Positions 55,836 through 64,000 of a stretch of 64,000 nucleotides of DNA are shown here, piece by piece. Both the position numbers and the translations under genes were made by a program. Origin of the DNA: an uncultured Gammaproteobacteria bacterium (GTDB lineage: Bacteria; Pseudomonadota; Gammaproteobacteria; HK1); NCBI GenBank assembly GCA_947258715.1, contig CAMYJH010000013.1:23163-87162 (forward strand), given 5' to 3'. A model generated the notes under the pieces. It ran no database searches, was not told the DNA's origin, and worked only from the letters and a program-made list of their open reading frames with translations. The first letter of the stretch is position 1. Every line of letters starts with the position of its first letter.

Positions 55836-56050
55836 TCATCCCTTGCAGTAGCTGAATTCCGGATCGCGCCAGGCAGTACCCGGGCCTGCGAAAGTGATAC
55901 AAAATGCGCGACAATACGCGACGAGATATTCGGGATGAAGCGCCATGATCTCGTTCCCTTCGCGATTGCCACAAGTCGTGGCAGAGAAATTCATTCAGAA
56001 TGAAATTCGCACGCCAAGCTTTCCGTCGACCACACCCTCTCCGTCGCAGA
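55836..56050 (-). pseudogene. Possible remnant of a phospholipase D-like or related gene
   Basis: The minus-strand frame has a 52-codon ORF (ATG at 55994) containing 'MNFSATTCGNREGNEIMALHP', preceded in the same frame by a stop and then '...GVVDGKLGVRISF'. The combination V-V-D-G-K ... N-F-S ... N-x-E ... H-P resembles the second half of HKD phosphodiesterases, but it is short, broken and not certain. The left boundary is approximate. Confidence 0.25.
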
Positions 56051-56297
56051 TTCGATTTCCGCCACCTCAACTGACCCAAAGTTTGTACGCACCGAAGCAC
56101 CGCGCCGTCTAGGCTGACGTTTCGGTTAGCTGCGTGGTGAGTTTCTTTCCCATAATGGATTACGCCCGGGGAAAAAGTTCCAATTTACTCTTTAGCCTAA
56201 TGCACATGGAATTCCTCAGGCGCAAACTTACGTATTCCCCACGCGCCGACTTAGGCTTATGATCGCGATATAGACCGATTGACCTGCGTGAATCCAT

Positions 56298-56777
56298 ATG
56301 CCGGGATTTTTTGCAAGCCTATTGGACGACTACGAACTCGAAATGGAGCGTCACCGCCAACGGCCGTTCCTGAAGGCGTCGATGGCCGCTTGCGCCCTGG
56401 CCGCGGTTGCTGATGGGGCGCCCACTTTTTGCGCACGCATCCGCGTTGATCAGATCCTCGAAACCCTGGAGGCTCTGAAAATATTCGATCCCCACGAAGG
56501 CGTCGACTTGTTCAACGAGTATTCGAAAGCGCTTTTAAAATCGCCGGCCGACGGCTACGAAAAGGCGCTGGACGCTGTCAAGGCCATGACCGGCAACCCC
56601 GACACGTCGGCGCTGCTGGTGCGAATGTACCTTGCTGTCGCCGAGGCAAAGGGGGAAAGATCGGATACCGATGAAGCCGAATTCGACGCGGCGTGCAAAA
56701 CCCTCGGCGTCGATCCGCGCGAACTCCGCGTTTGCGGCGACGATACCGCCGACGTTCGCGTAAAAGAAAACGCGTAA
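56298..56777 (+). CDS. TerB family protein (copy 2)
   Basis: A 159-residue protein of the TerB superfamily: 'RPFLKASMAACALAAVADGAPTFCARIRVDQILETLEALKIFDPHEGVDLFNEY' (read over residues 22-75), then 'TSALLVRMYLAVAEAKGERSDTDEAEFDAACKTLGVD'. It is of another subtype than the TerB gene at 13.5 kb, having conserved 'DPHE-x-V-D-L-F'. Metal or stress role is only inferred from the family. Confidence 0.78.
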   Translation: MPGFFASLLDDYELEMERHRQRPFLKASMAACALAAVADGAPTFCARIRVDQILETLEALKIFDPHEGVDLFNEYSKALLKSPADGYEKALDAVKAMTGNPDTSALLVRMYLAVAEAKGERSDTDEAEFDAACKTLGVDPRELRVCGDDTADVRVKENA

Positions 56778-56860
56778 AAAGAACAAGGTCACTGTTTCCC
56801 GCCAATCTGCCAGGACGGGTTGCTCTTGACTCGTTACTGGACACAAACCACCGATTTTCT

Positions 56861-57772
56861 GTGAGCGCTCACCTCTGGATCTTCCTGACCCTGTTTGCCG
56901 TCGTCATGCAGACGGTGCGCACCGCGGGGCAAAAACATTTAAGCGCTCACATGGACCCCGTGGCCGCCACCCTGGTGCGCTTTCTCTTTGGGCTTCCCTT
57001 TGCCACGGCCTATGTCCTGGCCGTGTCGCGGTGGTATCAGGCGGCCTTACCGCAGACCAACGCGACTTTCTGGATATTTGCCGTCATCGCCAGCGTGACG
57101 CAGGTCGTTGCCACGGCGTTGTTGATTTACCTTTTCTCTTTGAGAAACTTCGCCGTAGGCACCACTTACGCGCGCACGGAAGCATTTCTCACCGCGCTGG
57201 TCGGCGCGCTGATCTTCGGCGAGCTGATCACGCTGCCCGGGTGGACCGCGATCCTGGTGAGTGTTTCGGGCGTGGTGGTGCTCACCATCGCCCGCAGTCA
57301 AATCGAGGCGATCACCCTGGTTCAGCGACTCTGGAACCCGGCCGCCGCGGTAGGCCTCGCGTCCGGGCTGTGCTTCGCCCTTGCTTCGCTGTCGCTGCGA
57401 AGGGCGAGCCTTTCACTCGAGATCAACAACTTCCAGCTCAGCGCGGGCATGACCCTGGTGACCATGGTGACGATTCAGACGGCAATGACGGCAAGCTACG
57501 TTGTGATAAAAGATGCACGCCAGTTCGCTGCTATGTTCCAACACTGGCGCGCCTGCCTGTTTGTCGGTCTCACCTCGGCGCTGGGATCCATCGGCTGGTT
57601 CACCGCCATGACCCTGGAGAGAGCGGCATACGTCAAAGCTCTGGGCCAGGTCGAGTTCGTCTTCGCGCTGGGGGTATCGACTTTCTTTTTCCGTGAGCGC
57701 AGCAACGCCCTGGAGCTGAGCGCCATGGCGCTCATCGCCGCAGGGGTGCTGGTGCTGGTCTTGGCCGGCTGA
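56861..57772 (+). CDS. EamA family transporter
   Basis: A 303-residue inner-membrane protein with ten helices in two EamA repeats, of the DMT superfamily. 'HMDPVAATLVRFLFGLPFATAYVLA' and 'GTTYARTEAFLTALVGALIFGE' in half 1 match 'ERAAYVKALGQVEFVFALGVSTFFFRE' in half 2. I start at GTG 56861 just before the first helix; an open frame continues upstream across the previous gene but lacks domain sense. Substrate unknown. Confidence 0.85.
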   Translation: MSAHLWIFLTLFAVVMQTVRTAGQKHLSAHMDPVAATLVRFLFGLPFATAYVLAVSRWYQAALPQTNATFWIFAVIASVTQVVATALLIYLFSLRNFAVGTTYARTEAFLTALVGALIFGELITLPGWTAILVSVSGVVVLTIARSQIEAITLVQRLWNPAAAVGLASGLCFALASLSLRRASLSLEINNFQLSAGMTLVTMVTIQTAMTASYVVIKDARQFAAMFQHWRACLFVGLTSALGSIGWFTAMTLERAAYVKALGQVEFVFALGVSTFFFRERSNALELSAMALIAAGVLVLVLAG

Positions 57773-57867
57773 CACCGGCTCAGGCTTGCCGGTTTACCTG
57801 CGCCCCTTCGGGCTCTAACATTCTGTCTCGGCCCAGGAACCCGTGCGCAGTGGCTGGGCTCAAAACC

Positions 57868-58269
57868 ATGATGCCGATCTTGCTCATTCGTCGACTGCTC
57901 ACTCCCTTGAGCCTCGCTCTGCTGCTGGCGATCGCTTCTATCTCAACCGCAGCCGAGATCTGGTTTTACATCCTGGGCCAGATGCGCGCGAATCAGCAGG
58001 GCAACTTTTGCACCACCCGGGGAGAGGTGACGGAGATCGCCAACATATTCCGCAAGTACGGCGTGCGCCCCGGGTTCTCCGCGCTGTCCAGCTCGCCCCA
58101 TTGCGAGATGCGGGTGGATTCGTTCACGCCTTTGGAGATCGTCGAGGAGGTTGATATCGTTACCAAAGGCGCGGAGCACGAGTACACCATCAGTTTCGTC
58201 CGGGTCGAAATCCAGGGTGGCGGCGACAGCTTTCTCATTACCACGCGGGAGGTGCGCGCGGCCCGCTGA
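57868..58269 (+). CDS. Small secreted protein of unknown function
   Basis: A 133-residue protein with a signal or anchor helix ('LLTPLSLALLLAIASISTAAE') and a small domain with two cysteines ('GNFCTTRGEV' and 'SSSPHCEMRV'). The C-terminal half 'IVTKGAEHEYTISFVRVEIQGG' looks like beta strands. No family recognised. I start at ATG 57868 rather than GTG 57850. A flavin reductase gene follows 15 bases after the stop. Confidence 0.65.
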   Translation: MMPILLIRRLLTPLSLALLLAIASISTAAEIWFYILGQMRANQQGNFCTTRGEVTEIANIFRKYGVRPGFSALSSSPHCEMRVDSFTPLEIVEEVDIVTKGAEHEYTISFVRVEIQGGGDSFLITTREVRAAR

Positions 58270-58284
58270 AGGTGCGCGCGAGCG

Positions 58285-58899
58285 ATGTTTTATGAGACCC
58301 ACAACCACCACGGTCTGAAGCGGGATCCGTTCAAGTCGCTGGTAGTGCCGAGACCCATTGGCTGGATCAGCAGTCAGGACACCGCAGGCCGGGTCAATTT
58401 GGCGCCCTACTCATTCTTCAATGCGGTAGCTTCCAACCCACCCGTCGTCATGTTCTCGGCCAACGGCGCCCACTACGAAGGCGGGCTCAAGGATTCGGCC
58501 AAGAACGCAGAAGAGACCGGCGAATTCGTTTGCAATCTCGCCACTTTCGAGCTGCGGGAAAAAATGAACGTGTCCTCGGCCAGCCTGCCGCGGGACGGCA
58601 ACGAGTTCCTGGTGGCCGGGCTCACGCCGGCTGCGTCGAGGCTGGTGAAACCGCCGAGGGTGGCCGAAAGCCCGGTGCACCTGGAGTGCCTCTGGATCAA
58701 GACCGTGCCGCTGCCGTCCAATAACCCTGATGAACCCAACACCGTCGTCTTTGGTCAGGTGGTCGGGATTCACATCAGCGACGCCATTATCAAGGACGGC
58801 ATAATCGACATGACCGTGCTGAGACCCATCGCCCGGCTCGGCTACATGGACTACACGGTGGTCGACAACGTCTTCAGCATGAACCGGCCTGAGGTTTAA
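58285..58899 (+). CDS. Flavin reductase family protein
   Basis: A 204-residue flavin-binding protein with the split-barrel flavin reductase fold. 'DPFKSLVVPRPIGWISSQDTAGRVNLAPYSFFNAVASNPPVVMFSA' is the typical N-terminal block over residues 12-58, with 'NAEETGEFVCNLATFELREKMN' and 'VVGIHISDAIIKDGIIDM' following. It reduces flavins with NAD(P)H, or is a flavoprotein of the same fold. Partner oxygenase not seen. Confidence 0.88.
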   Translation: MFYETHNHHGLKRDPFKSLVVPRPIGWISSQDTAGRVNLAPYSFFNAVASNPPVVMFSANGAHYEGGLKDSAKNAEETGEFVCNLATFELREKMNVSSASLPRDGNEFLVAGLTPAASRLVKPPRVAESPVHLECLWIKTVPLPSNNPDEPNTVVFGQVVGIHISDAIIKDGIIDMTVLRPIARLGYMDYTVVDNVFSMNRPEV

Positions 58900-58930
58900 G
58901 CCTGATGGCCCCTAAGCAAAAGGACGCAAC

Positions 58931-60217
58931 GTGAATTCAGACTCACAGCCCCGAGAAGAGCTCACCGCTCAGGAAGCAAAATTCAGCGAAGCGTACGCCG
59001 CCCATCAGGCGGCGGGCCTGAACCTCGATCTCACGCGCGGAAAGCCGAGTATCGCTCAGCTTGACCTGGCCTCCGGGCTCGACGGCATCCTCGATCGCAA
59101 CTTCGAGCTGCCCGACGGCACTGACGTGCGGGGCTACGGCGGGCTAGAAGGGATCCCGGAGGCACGGGCGCTTGGCGCCGAGTTGCTCAGGGTCCGTCCG
59201 CAAGAGGTGCTGGCCGGAGGAAACAGCAGTCTTACCTTCATGTACCTGTATCTCATGCACGCGGTGTTCTACGGCGTCACCGGCGACCGTCGACCCTGGA
59301 GTGAAACATCCGGCGGCCCGGTGTTTCTCTGCCCGGTACCCGGCTACGACCGGCACTTCGCCATCTGCGAAGATCTCGGCATCGAGATGCTCAACGTGCC
59401 GATGACGGGTAACGGCCCGGATATGGACGTGGTGGAGGGCATCATCGAGGACGATCCGCGCATCAAGGGCATGTGGTGCGTGCCCCGATACTCGAACCCC
59501 TCCGGCGAAAGCTACGACGACACCACCGTCGAGCGTATTGCCACCATGCTCGATCGGACGGCGCCGGACTTCAGGCTCATGTGGGACGACGCCTACGCCG
59601 TTCACGCCATTGCCGGAGCGCCTGCGCCGCTCAAGGACCTGATGCAACTTTGCCGCGGCAAAGGCGGCGAACACAAGGTCATTCAGTTCGCCTCCACCTC
59701 GAAGATAACCTTCGCCGGTGGCGGCATAGCCTTTCTCGCCGCCTCGGAAGAAAACCTGGCGAGCTTTAAGAGACGGCTGTCGGTGCTCACTATCGGCCCG
59801 GACAAGGTCAATCAGCTGCGCCACGTGAAATTCCTCAACAACATTGACGGCATCAAGGCACATATGCGCGGCCATGCGAAGATCCTGCGGCCGAAGTTCG
59901 AATGCGTGGAGTCACGACTGCGCGAGAACCTCGGAAACCGCGGCATGGGCACGTGGACTACCCCTGAGGGGGGCTACTTCGTATCCTTCTACACGCTTCC
60001 CGGACTGGCGAAGGAAGTGGTGCGCCTGGCCGGCGACGCCGGGGTCAAGCTCACCCCGGCGGGCGCCGCCTTTCCCTACGGCGAAGACCCGGAAGACAGC
60101 CACATTCGTCTTGCGCCGAGCTATCCGGAGCTCGAAGACGTGGACAAGGCAATGCAGGTGTTCGTCACCTGCGTCGCACTTGCCAGCGTGCGGCAGCGCC
60201 TCGAAGCGCCGACCTAA
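58931..60217 (+). CDS. Aspartate aminotransferase type Ic-like PLP enzyme
   Basis: A 428-residue fold-type I aminotransferase of the type Ic group (PF12897-like). 'LDLTRGKPSIAQLDLA', 'YGGLEGIPEARALGAELL', 'CPVPGYDRHFAICEDLGIEML', 'CVPRYSNPSGESYDD', 'WDDAYAVHAI' and the PLP lysine in 'FASTSKITFAGGG' are the family blocks. The start is GTG 58931, following the purine-rich AAAAGGACGCAAC. Predicted to use aspartate and 2-oxoglutarate. Confidence 0.9.
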   Translation: MNSDSQPREELTAQEAKFSEAYAAHQAAGLNLDLTRGKPSIAQLDLASGLDGILDRNFELPDGTDVRGYGGLEGIPEARALGAELLRVRPQEVLAGGNSSLTFMYLYLMHAVFYGVTGDRRPWSETSGGPVFLCPVPGYDRHFAICEDLGIEMLNVPMTGNGPDMDVVEGIIEDDPRIKGMWCVPRYSNPSGESYDDTTVERIATMLDRTAPDFRLMWDDAYAVHAIAGAPAPLKDLMQLCRGKGGEHKVIQFASTSKITFAGGGIAFLAASEENLASFKRRLSVLTIGPDKVNQLRHVKFLNNIDGIKAHMRGHAKILRPKFECVESRLRENLGNRGMGTWTTPEGGYFVSFYTLPGLAKEVVRLAGDAGVKLTPAGAAFPYGEDPEDSHIRLAPSYPELEDVDKAMQVFVTCVALASVRQRLEAPT

Positions 60218-60244
60218 GCGCTGCCGGACGGCAGTGAACGAGCG

Positions 60245-61489
60245 GTGTCCGGAACCCTTCAAAGCCTGATCGGACTGATAGGCTTCATCTTCATCGCCTG
60301 GCTTCTGAGCGAGCGGCGAAATATAGCGGCGTTCAAAATCGGCGCGGTCGGTGTCGCGATCCAGGTCGCTCTCGCCTTTATGCTGCTTGAGCTGCCGCCG
60401 CTGAAAGCGGCCTTCGCCGGTATCAACCAGGGCGTGCTTGCGCTTCAGGAATCGACTCAGGCCGGGAGCAGCTTCGTTTTCGGCTACCTTGCCAGCGGTC
60501 CGTTGCCCTTTGAGGAAACCCGGCCCGGCGCGAGCTTCATCCTCGCCTTTCGCGCGCTGCCGCTCATCATCGTCGTTAGCGCGCTCACCTCGCTGCTGAT
60601 CTACTGGCGCATTCTGCCGCTTGTGGTGCGAGGATTTTCTTATCTGCTACAAAAGAGTCTCGGCGTCGGCGGCGCCGTGGGCCTGAGCGCCGCTGCCAAT
60701 ATCTTTGTCGGCATGGTGGAGGCGCCGCTTTTCATCCGCCCTTATCTCGCAAAGCTCTCCCGCAGCGAGCTGTTCGTGCTCATGTGCACCGGGATGGCGA
60801 CCATCGCCGGCACCGTGCTGGTGCTCTACGCCACTATTCTCGGCCCGGTGGTTCCCGACGCGGCCGGCCACCTGCTGGTAGCGTCGCTCATCAGCGCGCC
60901 GGCGGCGATCACCGTGGCGCGCATTATGGTGCCGCAGGAGGAAGTACCGACGTCGGGAACGGTCACGGCTCAGGAAGATGTCAGCAGCGCCATGGACGCG
61001 GTGACGCAAGGCACACAGACCGGCGTCCGGCTCTACATCAACGTGGCGGCCATGCTGCTGGTGCTCGTGGCGCTGGTACACCTGGTTAACCTGATTCTGG
61101 GCACACTGCCCGACGTAGGCGGCGTCCCGCTCACCCTCGAACGCATGCTCGGCGTGCTGATGTCGCCGGTGGTCTGGCTCATGGGGGTGCCCTGGGACCA
61201 GGCGTTCACCGCCGGCGCGCTCATGGGCACCAAGACCGTCCTGAACGAGTTCCTGGCCTACAGCGAGATGGTCAAGCTGCCGGCAGATGCGCTGGATCCG
61301 CGCAGCCGGCTCATCATGACCTACGCGCTATGCGGCTTTGCCAACTTTGGTAGTCTTGGGATTATGATCGGTGGTCTCGCCACCATGGTTCCGGATCGCC
61401 GCGAGGAAATTGTCTCGCTGGGATTCAAGAGCATCGTCGGCGGCACGCTGGCGACTTCCCTTACCGGCGCGGTGGTCGGTTTGCTTTAG
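60245..61489 (+). CDS. Concentrative nucleoside transporter (CNT/NupC family)
   Basis: A 414-residue inner-membrane nucleoside symporter with about eight to ten helices. Family blocks: 'GIAGINQGV'-like 'FAGINQGVLALQESTQAGSSFVFGYLASG', 'GLSAAANIFVGMVEAPLFIRPYL', 'LMCTGMATIAGTVLVLYATILG', 'DQAFTAGALMGTKTVLNEFLAYSEM' and 'YALCGFANFGSLGIMIGG'. It starts at GTG 60245, 28 bases after the aminotransferase stop. Confidence 0.92.
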   Translation: MSGTLQSLIGLIGFIFIAWLLSERRNIAAFKIGAVGVAIQVALAFMLLELPPLKAAFAGINQGVLALQESTQAGSSFVFGYLASGPLPFEETRPGASFILAFRALPLIIVVSALTSLLIYWRILPLVVRGFSYLLQKSLGVGGAVGLSAAANIFVGMVEAPLFIRPYLAKLSRSELFVLMCTGMATIAGTVLVLYATILGPVVPDAAGHLLVASLISAPAAITVARIMVPQEEVPTSGTVTAQEDVSSAMDAVTQGTQTGVRLYINVAAMLLVLVALVHLVNLILGTLPDVGGVPLTLERMLGVLMSPVVWLMGVPWDQAFTAGALMGTKTVLNEFLAYSEMVKLPADALDPRSRLIMTYALCGFANFGSLGIMIGGLATMVPDRREEIVSLGFKSIVGGTLATSLTGAVVGLL

Positions 61490-61525
61490 ACTGCATCTTT
61501 ATCATTCGACGACGTAATACCGTCC

Positions 61526-63157
61526 ATGAACGGACCTTTAAGCGAAGCCTACGACTTTCCGCTGATCATCCGTCATCTGCTGCACACGCCGCTCGCCACG
61601 CGGCCCGAGCAGCCCATCGTCTATGCGAATCGATTCCGCTATGAATATCGCGGTTTGAACGCACGCATTCACAGACTCGCCAACGCCCTCGAAACACTCG
61701 GCGTAGGTCCCGGAGACACCGTGGCGGTGATGGACTGGGACAGCCATCGCTATCTGGAGTGTTTTTTCGCCGTGCCGATGATGGGCGCGGTCCTGCATAC
61801 GATTAACGTGCGCCTGTCTCCGGATCAAATTCTCTACACCATCAATCACGCCGAGGATGCCCTCATCCTCGCCCACGCCGACTTTATGCCGGTGCTGTCG
61901 CAGATCCGTTCGCGCTTCGAACGGGACATTCCCGTGGTGCTGTTGCAAGACGGCGGCCGGAGGGCGGCTACCGACATCACGCCCGTGGCGGAATACGAAC
62001 AGGCGATCGAGGCAGCGGGCGAACACTATTCCTTTGAGGACTTCCACGAGAACACCCGAGCAACGACCTTCTACACCACCGGCACCACCGGCGATCCCAA
62101 GGGCGTTTACTACTCCCACCGCCAGCTGGTGCTGCATACCCTGGGCTCGATGGCGGCACTCGGCAGCAGCGCCGATCATGGGCGCTTCCACCGCGACGAC
62201 GTTTACATGCCCATTACGCCCATGTTTCACGTCCACGCCTGGGGCATACCCTTTGTAGCCAGCGTAATGGGGGTCAAGCAAGTGTACCCGGGCCGCTACG
62301 ACCCGGAAACGCTGCTCAAGCTCATTCGCGACGAGGAAGTTACCTTTTCCCACTGCGTGCCCACCATTCTGCACATGCTGCTCAATCACCCGTTTGCAAA
62401 GCAGGTGGATTTTTCGCGCTGGAAGGTGGTTATCGGTGGCTCGGCGCTGCCGCTCGGGCTTGCGCAGCAGGCGCTGGATCTCGGCATCGACATCATGGGC
62501 GGCTACGGCCTTTCGGAGACCTGCCCCATGCTGGTGCTGGCGCAGCTGCAACGAAGCATGCTGGCAAAAACCCAGGATGAGCAGCTTTACTACCGCTGCA
62601 AGGCCGGCCGGCCGCTGCCTCTGGTGGACATCCGCATCGTCGACGAAAACATGAACAGCTTACCCAATGACGGCGAGACTACCGGCGAGGTGGTGGTGCG
62701 CGCGCCGTGGCTGACGCGCGGCTATTTGAAGAACCCTGAAACGTCGGCAGCGCTGTGGCGCAGTGGCTACCTTCACACCGGCGACATCGGTCACCTGGAC
62801 GCCGGGGGCTATCTCAAAGTCACCGACCGGTTGAAAGACGTGATCAAGTCCGGCGGCGAGTGGGTGTCCTCCATTCTCTTGGAAGACCTCGTCTCCCAGC
62901 TTCCACAGGTGGGCGAAGTGGCGGCCATCGGCATTCCCGACGATAAATGGGGCGAGCGACCGATGTTGCTGGTGGTCCCCCGGGACGGCGAGACGATCGA
63001 CTCAAAAGACGTGGTCGCACATTTGAAACGGTTTGTGAATCAGGGCGTGATCGAGAAATGGGCCGTGCCTGACCGGGTCGAGATCGTGGCGTCTATCGAT
63101 AAGACCAGCGTCGGCAAGATCGACAAGAAAAAACTCAGATCCCGCTTTGGCGGGTAG
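61526..63157 (+). CDS. Acyl-CoA synthetase (AMP-forming)
   Basis: A 543-residue ANL-superfamily ligase. The AMP-binding P-loop is 'TTFYTTGTTGDPKGVYYSHRQ'; 'GGYGLSETCPM', 'YLHTGDIGHLDAGGYLKVTDRLKDVIKSGGEWVSS' and the C-terminal lysine in 'SVGKIDKKKLR' follow. It resembles medium/long-chain fatty acid CoA ligases. Substrate chain is not readable. It is the last intact gene of the window. Confidence 0.92.
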   Translation: MNGPLSEAYDFPLIIRHLLHTPLATRPEQPIVYANRFRYEYRGLNARIHRLANALETLGVGPGDTVAVMDWDSHRYLECFFAVPMMGAVLHTINVRLSPDQILYTINHAEDALILAHADFMPVLSQIRSRFERDIPVVLLQDGGRRAATDITPVAEYEQAIEAAGEHYSFEDFHENTRATTFYTTGTTGDPKGVYYSHRQLVLHTLGSMAALGSSADHGRFHRDDVYMPITPMFHVHAWGIPFVASVMGVKQVYPGRYDPETLLKLIRDEEVTFSHCVPTILHMLLNHPFAKQVDFSRWKVVIGGSALPLGLAQQALDLGIDIMGGYGLSETCPMLVLAQLQRSMLAKTQDEQLYYRCKAGRPLPLVDIRIVDENMNSLPNDGETTGEVVVRAPWLTRGYLKNPETSAALWRSGYLHTGDIGHLDAGGYLKVTDRLKDVIKSGGEWVSSILLEDLVSQLPQVGEVAAIGIPDDKWGERPMLLVVPRDGETIDSKDVVAHLKRFVNQGVIEKWAVPDRVEIVASIDKTSVGKIDKKKLRSRFGG

Positions 63158-63171
63158 CAAAGCCCTCTGAA

Positions 63172-63238
63172 GGAGCGCGCTTGCGGGCGAACGGTCGTAT
63201 CGCCACCCTGAAATGTTCGCGCCCAAGGGCGCTCCTAC
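63172..63238. repeat. REP-type imperfect palindrome
   Basis: GGAGCGCGCTTGCGGGCGAAC at the left and GTTCGCGCCCAAGGGCGCTCC at the right form a long imperfect inverted repeat with a 22-base loop. The right arm, read on the minus strand as TGTAGGAGCGCCCTTGGGCG, is of the well-known pseudomonad REP type. It lies just after the acyl-CoA ligase and may act as its RNA-stabilising or terminating hairpin. Confidence 0.75.
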
Positions 63239-63258
63239 ATTAGAATGTCTTTCACATC

Positions 63259-63301
63259 GCGCCCGTAGCTCAGCTGGATAGAGTACCAGGCTTCGAACCT
63301 G
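63259..63301 (+). pseudogene. tRNA-Arg(UCG), 5' half only
   Basis: The sequence has an acceptor 5' strand GCGCCCG, a D-arm with AGCTC...GAGT and an anticodon arm CCAGG-CTTCGAA-CCTG, with UCG in the loop. This matches tRNA-Arg(UCG). After the fourth base of the 3' anticodon strand the sequence changes to unrelated DNA: no variable loop, T-arm (no GGTTCGAATCC) or 3' acceptor strand follows within the window. It is therefore a broken gene or an att-site duplication at an element border. Confidence 0.8.
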
Positions 63302-63534
63302 ATCTCTTGACGCTAGTAGCTAATTTCTTTAGCGATCAGCCGGAACGCTGGTTGCTTCAACAAGTTAGCACAACAGTGCACAAGCGTTTTCCGCAGGATT
63401 CCCGCAACGGGTTCTGCGTCTTTTCTTGGTTACGTATTAGCCGAGGTCCGCTGATTACGACCCGATTATTAGTCGTGCAGCAATGGATGCGGTCTGATGG
63501 CCTCGGGTAAACACCCCATCGCAAGGATGCGATC
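63302..63534. other. Unassigned segment between tRNA fragment and transposase remnant
   Basis: These 233 bases hold no gene. Composition is more AT-rich and a few small repeats (TAGTAGCTAATTTCTTTAGC, CAGCCGGAACGCTGGTT) suggest the terminal region of a mobile element. I cannot identify it. Confidence 0.3.
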
Positions 63535-63807
63535 ATGTTGCCGTGGCCTGCTGGCAGGGAGGCCAGTCTGGGCAAGGGTACGCTTCGTTACGAGCGCCAC
63601 CGCCCGGAACGCACCCTTCTTTACCCACTTGTCGAAGCACACGAGCCCACGTTCAAGGCGCACCTGGCGGCTCGGGGAAGCGCATTGCCGGGGTATGTCG
63701 AGCGCGACTTCGAGGCCTACCTCGAATGCGGACGCCTGGAGCATGGTTTTCTGAGGGTTCGGTGCGAGACCTGCCATGCCGAGCGCCTGGTGGCGTTCAG
63801 CTGCAAA
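63535..63807 (+). pseudogene. N-terminal remnant of an IS91-type transposase
   Basis: The frame from ATG 63535 encodes the zinc-binding N-terminal domain of IS91/IS801-type rolling-circle transposases: 'RHRPERTLLYPLVEAH', 'GYVERDFEAYLECGRLEHGFLRVRCETCHAERLVAFSCK'. After 'FSCK' the second zinc half ('xxGFCPSCGARRM') and the catalytic Tyr domains are absent, and the reading frame continues in unrelated sequence to 63909. It is a truncated copy, probably inactive. Confidence 0.75.
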
Positions 63808-64000
63808 CCAGGCGTTGGAAAATCGGCTGAAGCGCGCGATTTCTCCGGGCTCAGAAGGCGCGATTACGGCGACACCACGCCGAAGCGCCGGTTAACGACT
63901 GTTCGATGAGCTTTAGGGTACTCAATCGACTTTCGGAAAAGGGCGTTTATTCGACTTCATATAGACGCCCCATTTGCCAACCTGAATATTCATCGTTTGA
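63808..64000. other. Right edge, unassigned
   Basis: After the transposase remnant breaks off, the last 193 bases show short frames (a 28-codon frame with 'ALENRLKRA') but nothing I can assign. The final 50 bases are AT-rich. Confidence 0.3.

Larger units (their letters stand above)
55156..56297. other. 1.1-kb gap of decayed sequence
   Basis: Between copy 2 of hspQ and the second TerB-type gene there is no intact gene. The dioxygenase and PLD-like remnants above are the only recognisable pieces. AT content is higher than in the genes around it, especially from 56100 to 56290, which fits old foreign DNA or relaxed selection. Confidence 0.5.

Noticed and set aside
63259..63534. Group I intron in the tRNA-Arg gene
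   Set aside because: The break is after the fourth base of the 3' anticodon strand, not in the anticodon loop, and no 3' exon is seen.
1..64000. CRISPR array, prophage, toxin-antitoxin or secretion system
   Set aside because: No regularly spaced repeats, no phage structural genes and no such gene sets were found on reading both strands.

Overview
The window is about 64 kb of roughly 60% GC DNA from a gammaproteobacterium. The evidence is the gene order cyclo-ligase / EVE protein / ilvA / rpiA at the left edge, the block miaB-phoH-ybeY-corC-lnt on the minus strand, HspQ, an adhC-fghA pair and a Pseudomonas-like REP palindrome. I cannot name the genus. Coding density is high. Two stretches are decayed: about 55.2-56.1 kb, and the last 750 bases.

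Layout. 0-9.5 kb: folate cyclo-ligase tail, EVE protein, ilvA, rpiA, a radical SAM protein, a DUF72 protein, then adhC-fghA for formaldehyde oxidation. The fghA gene has lost its 3' end to a 138-base array of hairpins, followed by the headless remnant of another gene. A GNAT acetyltransferase, a second IlvA-like enzyme and a small secreted protein follow. 9.7-18 kb: SulP transporter, DUF3179 protein, HspQ and TerB, a DUF3047 gene with two in-frame TGA codons, a membrane-anchored Ser/Thr kinase and a large lipoprotein. 18-25 kb: lnt, corC, ybeY, phoH, miaB and amtB; amtB has a clear sigma-54 promoter and an NtrC site. 25-34.7 kb: a Sel1 protein, an AddAB-like helicase-nuclease pair and three lipoprotein genes, one of them an M48 protease. 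34.8-39.9 kb: a small catabolic cluster (CoA-ester lyase, cyclase/hydrolase, SDR, YbaK-like protein, ThDP decarboxylase).

39.9-53 kb is a periplasmic PQQ oxidation region. It has a PQQ sugar dehydrogenase followed by a cytochrome c, and a PQQ alcohol dehydrogenase followed by a di-haem cytochrome. The alcohol dehydrogenase carries the extra aspartate that marks lanthanide-dependent enzymes. A complete pqqABCDE set makes the cofactor. Divergent from it is a four-gene unit (ABC ATPase, ABC permease, beta-propeller protein, periplasmic binding-like protein) of the kind found beside PQQ alcohol dehydrogenases. Formaldehyde from alcohol oxidation would normally go through adhC and fghA, so the broken fghA is notable.

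53-63.2 kb: ilvE, a macro-like protein, a second HspQ and a second TerB-type protein separated by gene remnants, an EamA transporter, a flavin reductase, a type Ic aminotransferase, a nucleoside transporter and an acyl-CoA ligase. The right edge holds a REP palindrome, the 5' half of a tRNA-Arg(UCG) gene that stops after the anticodon arm, and the N-terminal remnant of an IS91-type transposase. This looks like the border of a mobile region. I saw no CRISPR array, rRNA, complete tRNA or defence system. All family assignments come from reading motifs, not from database searches.
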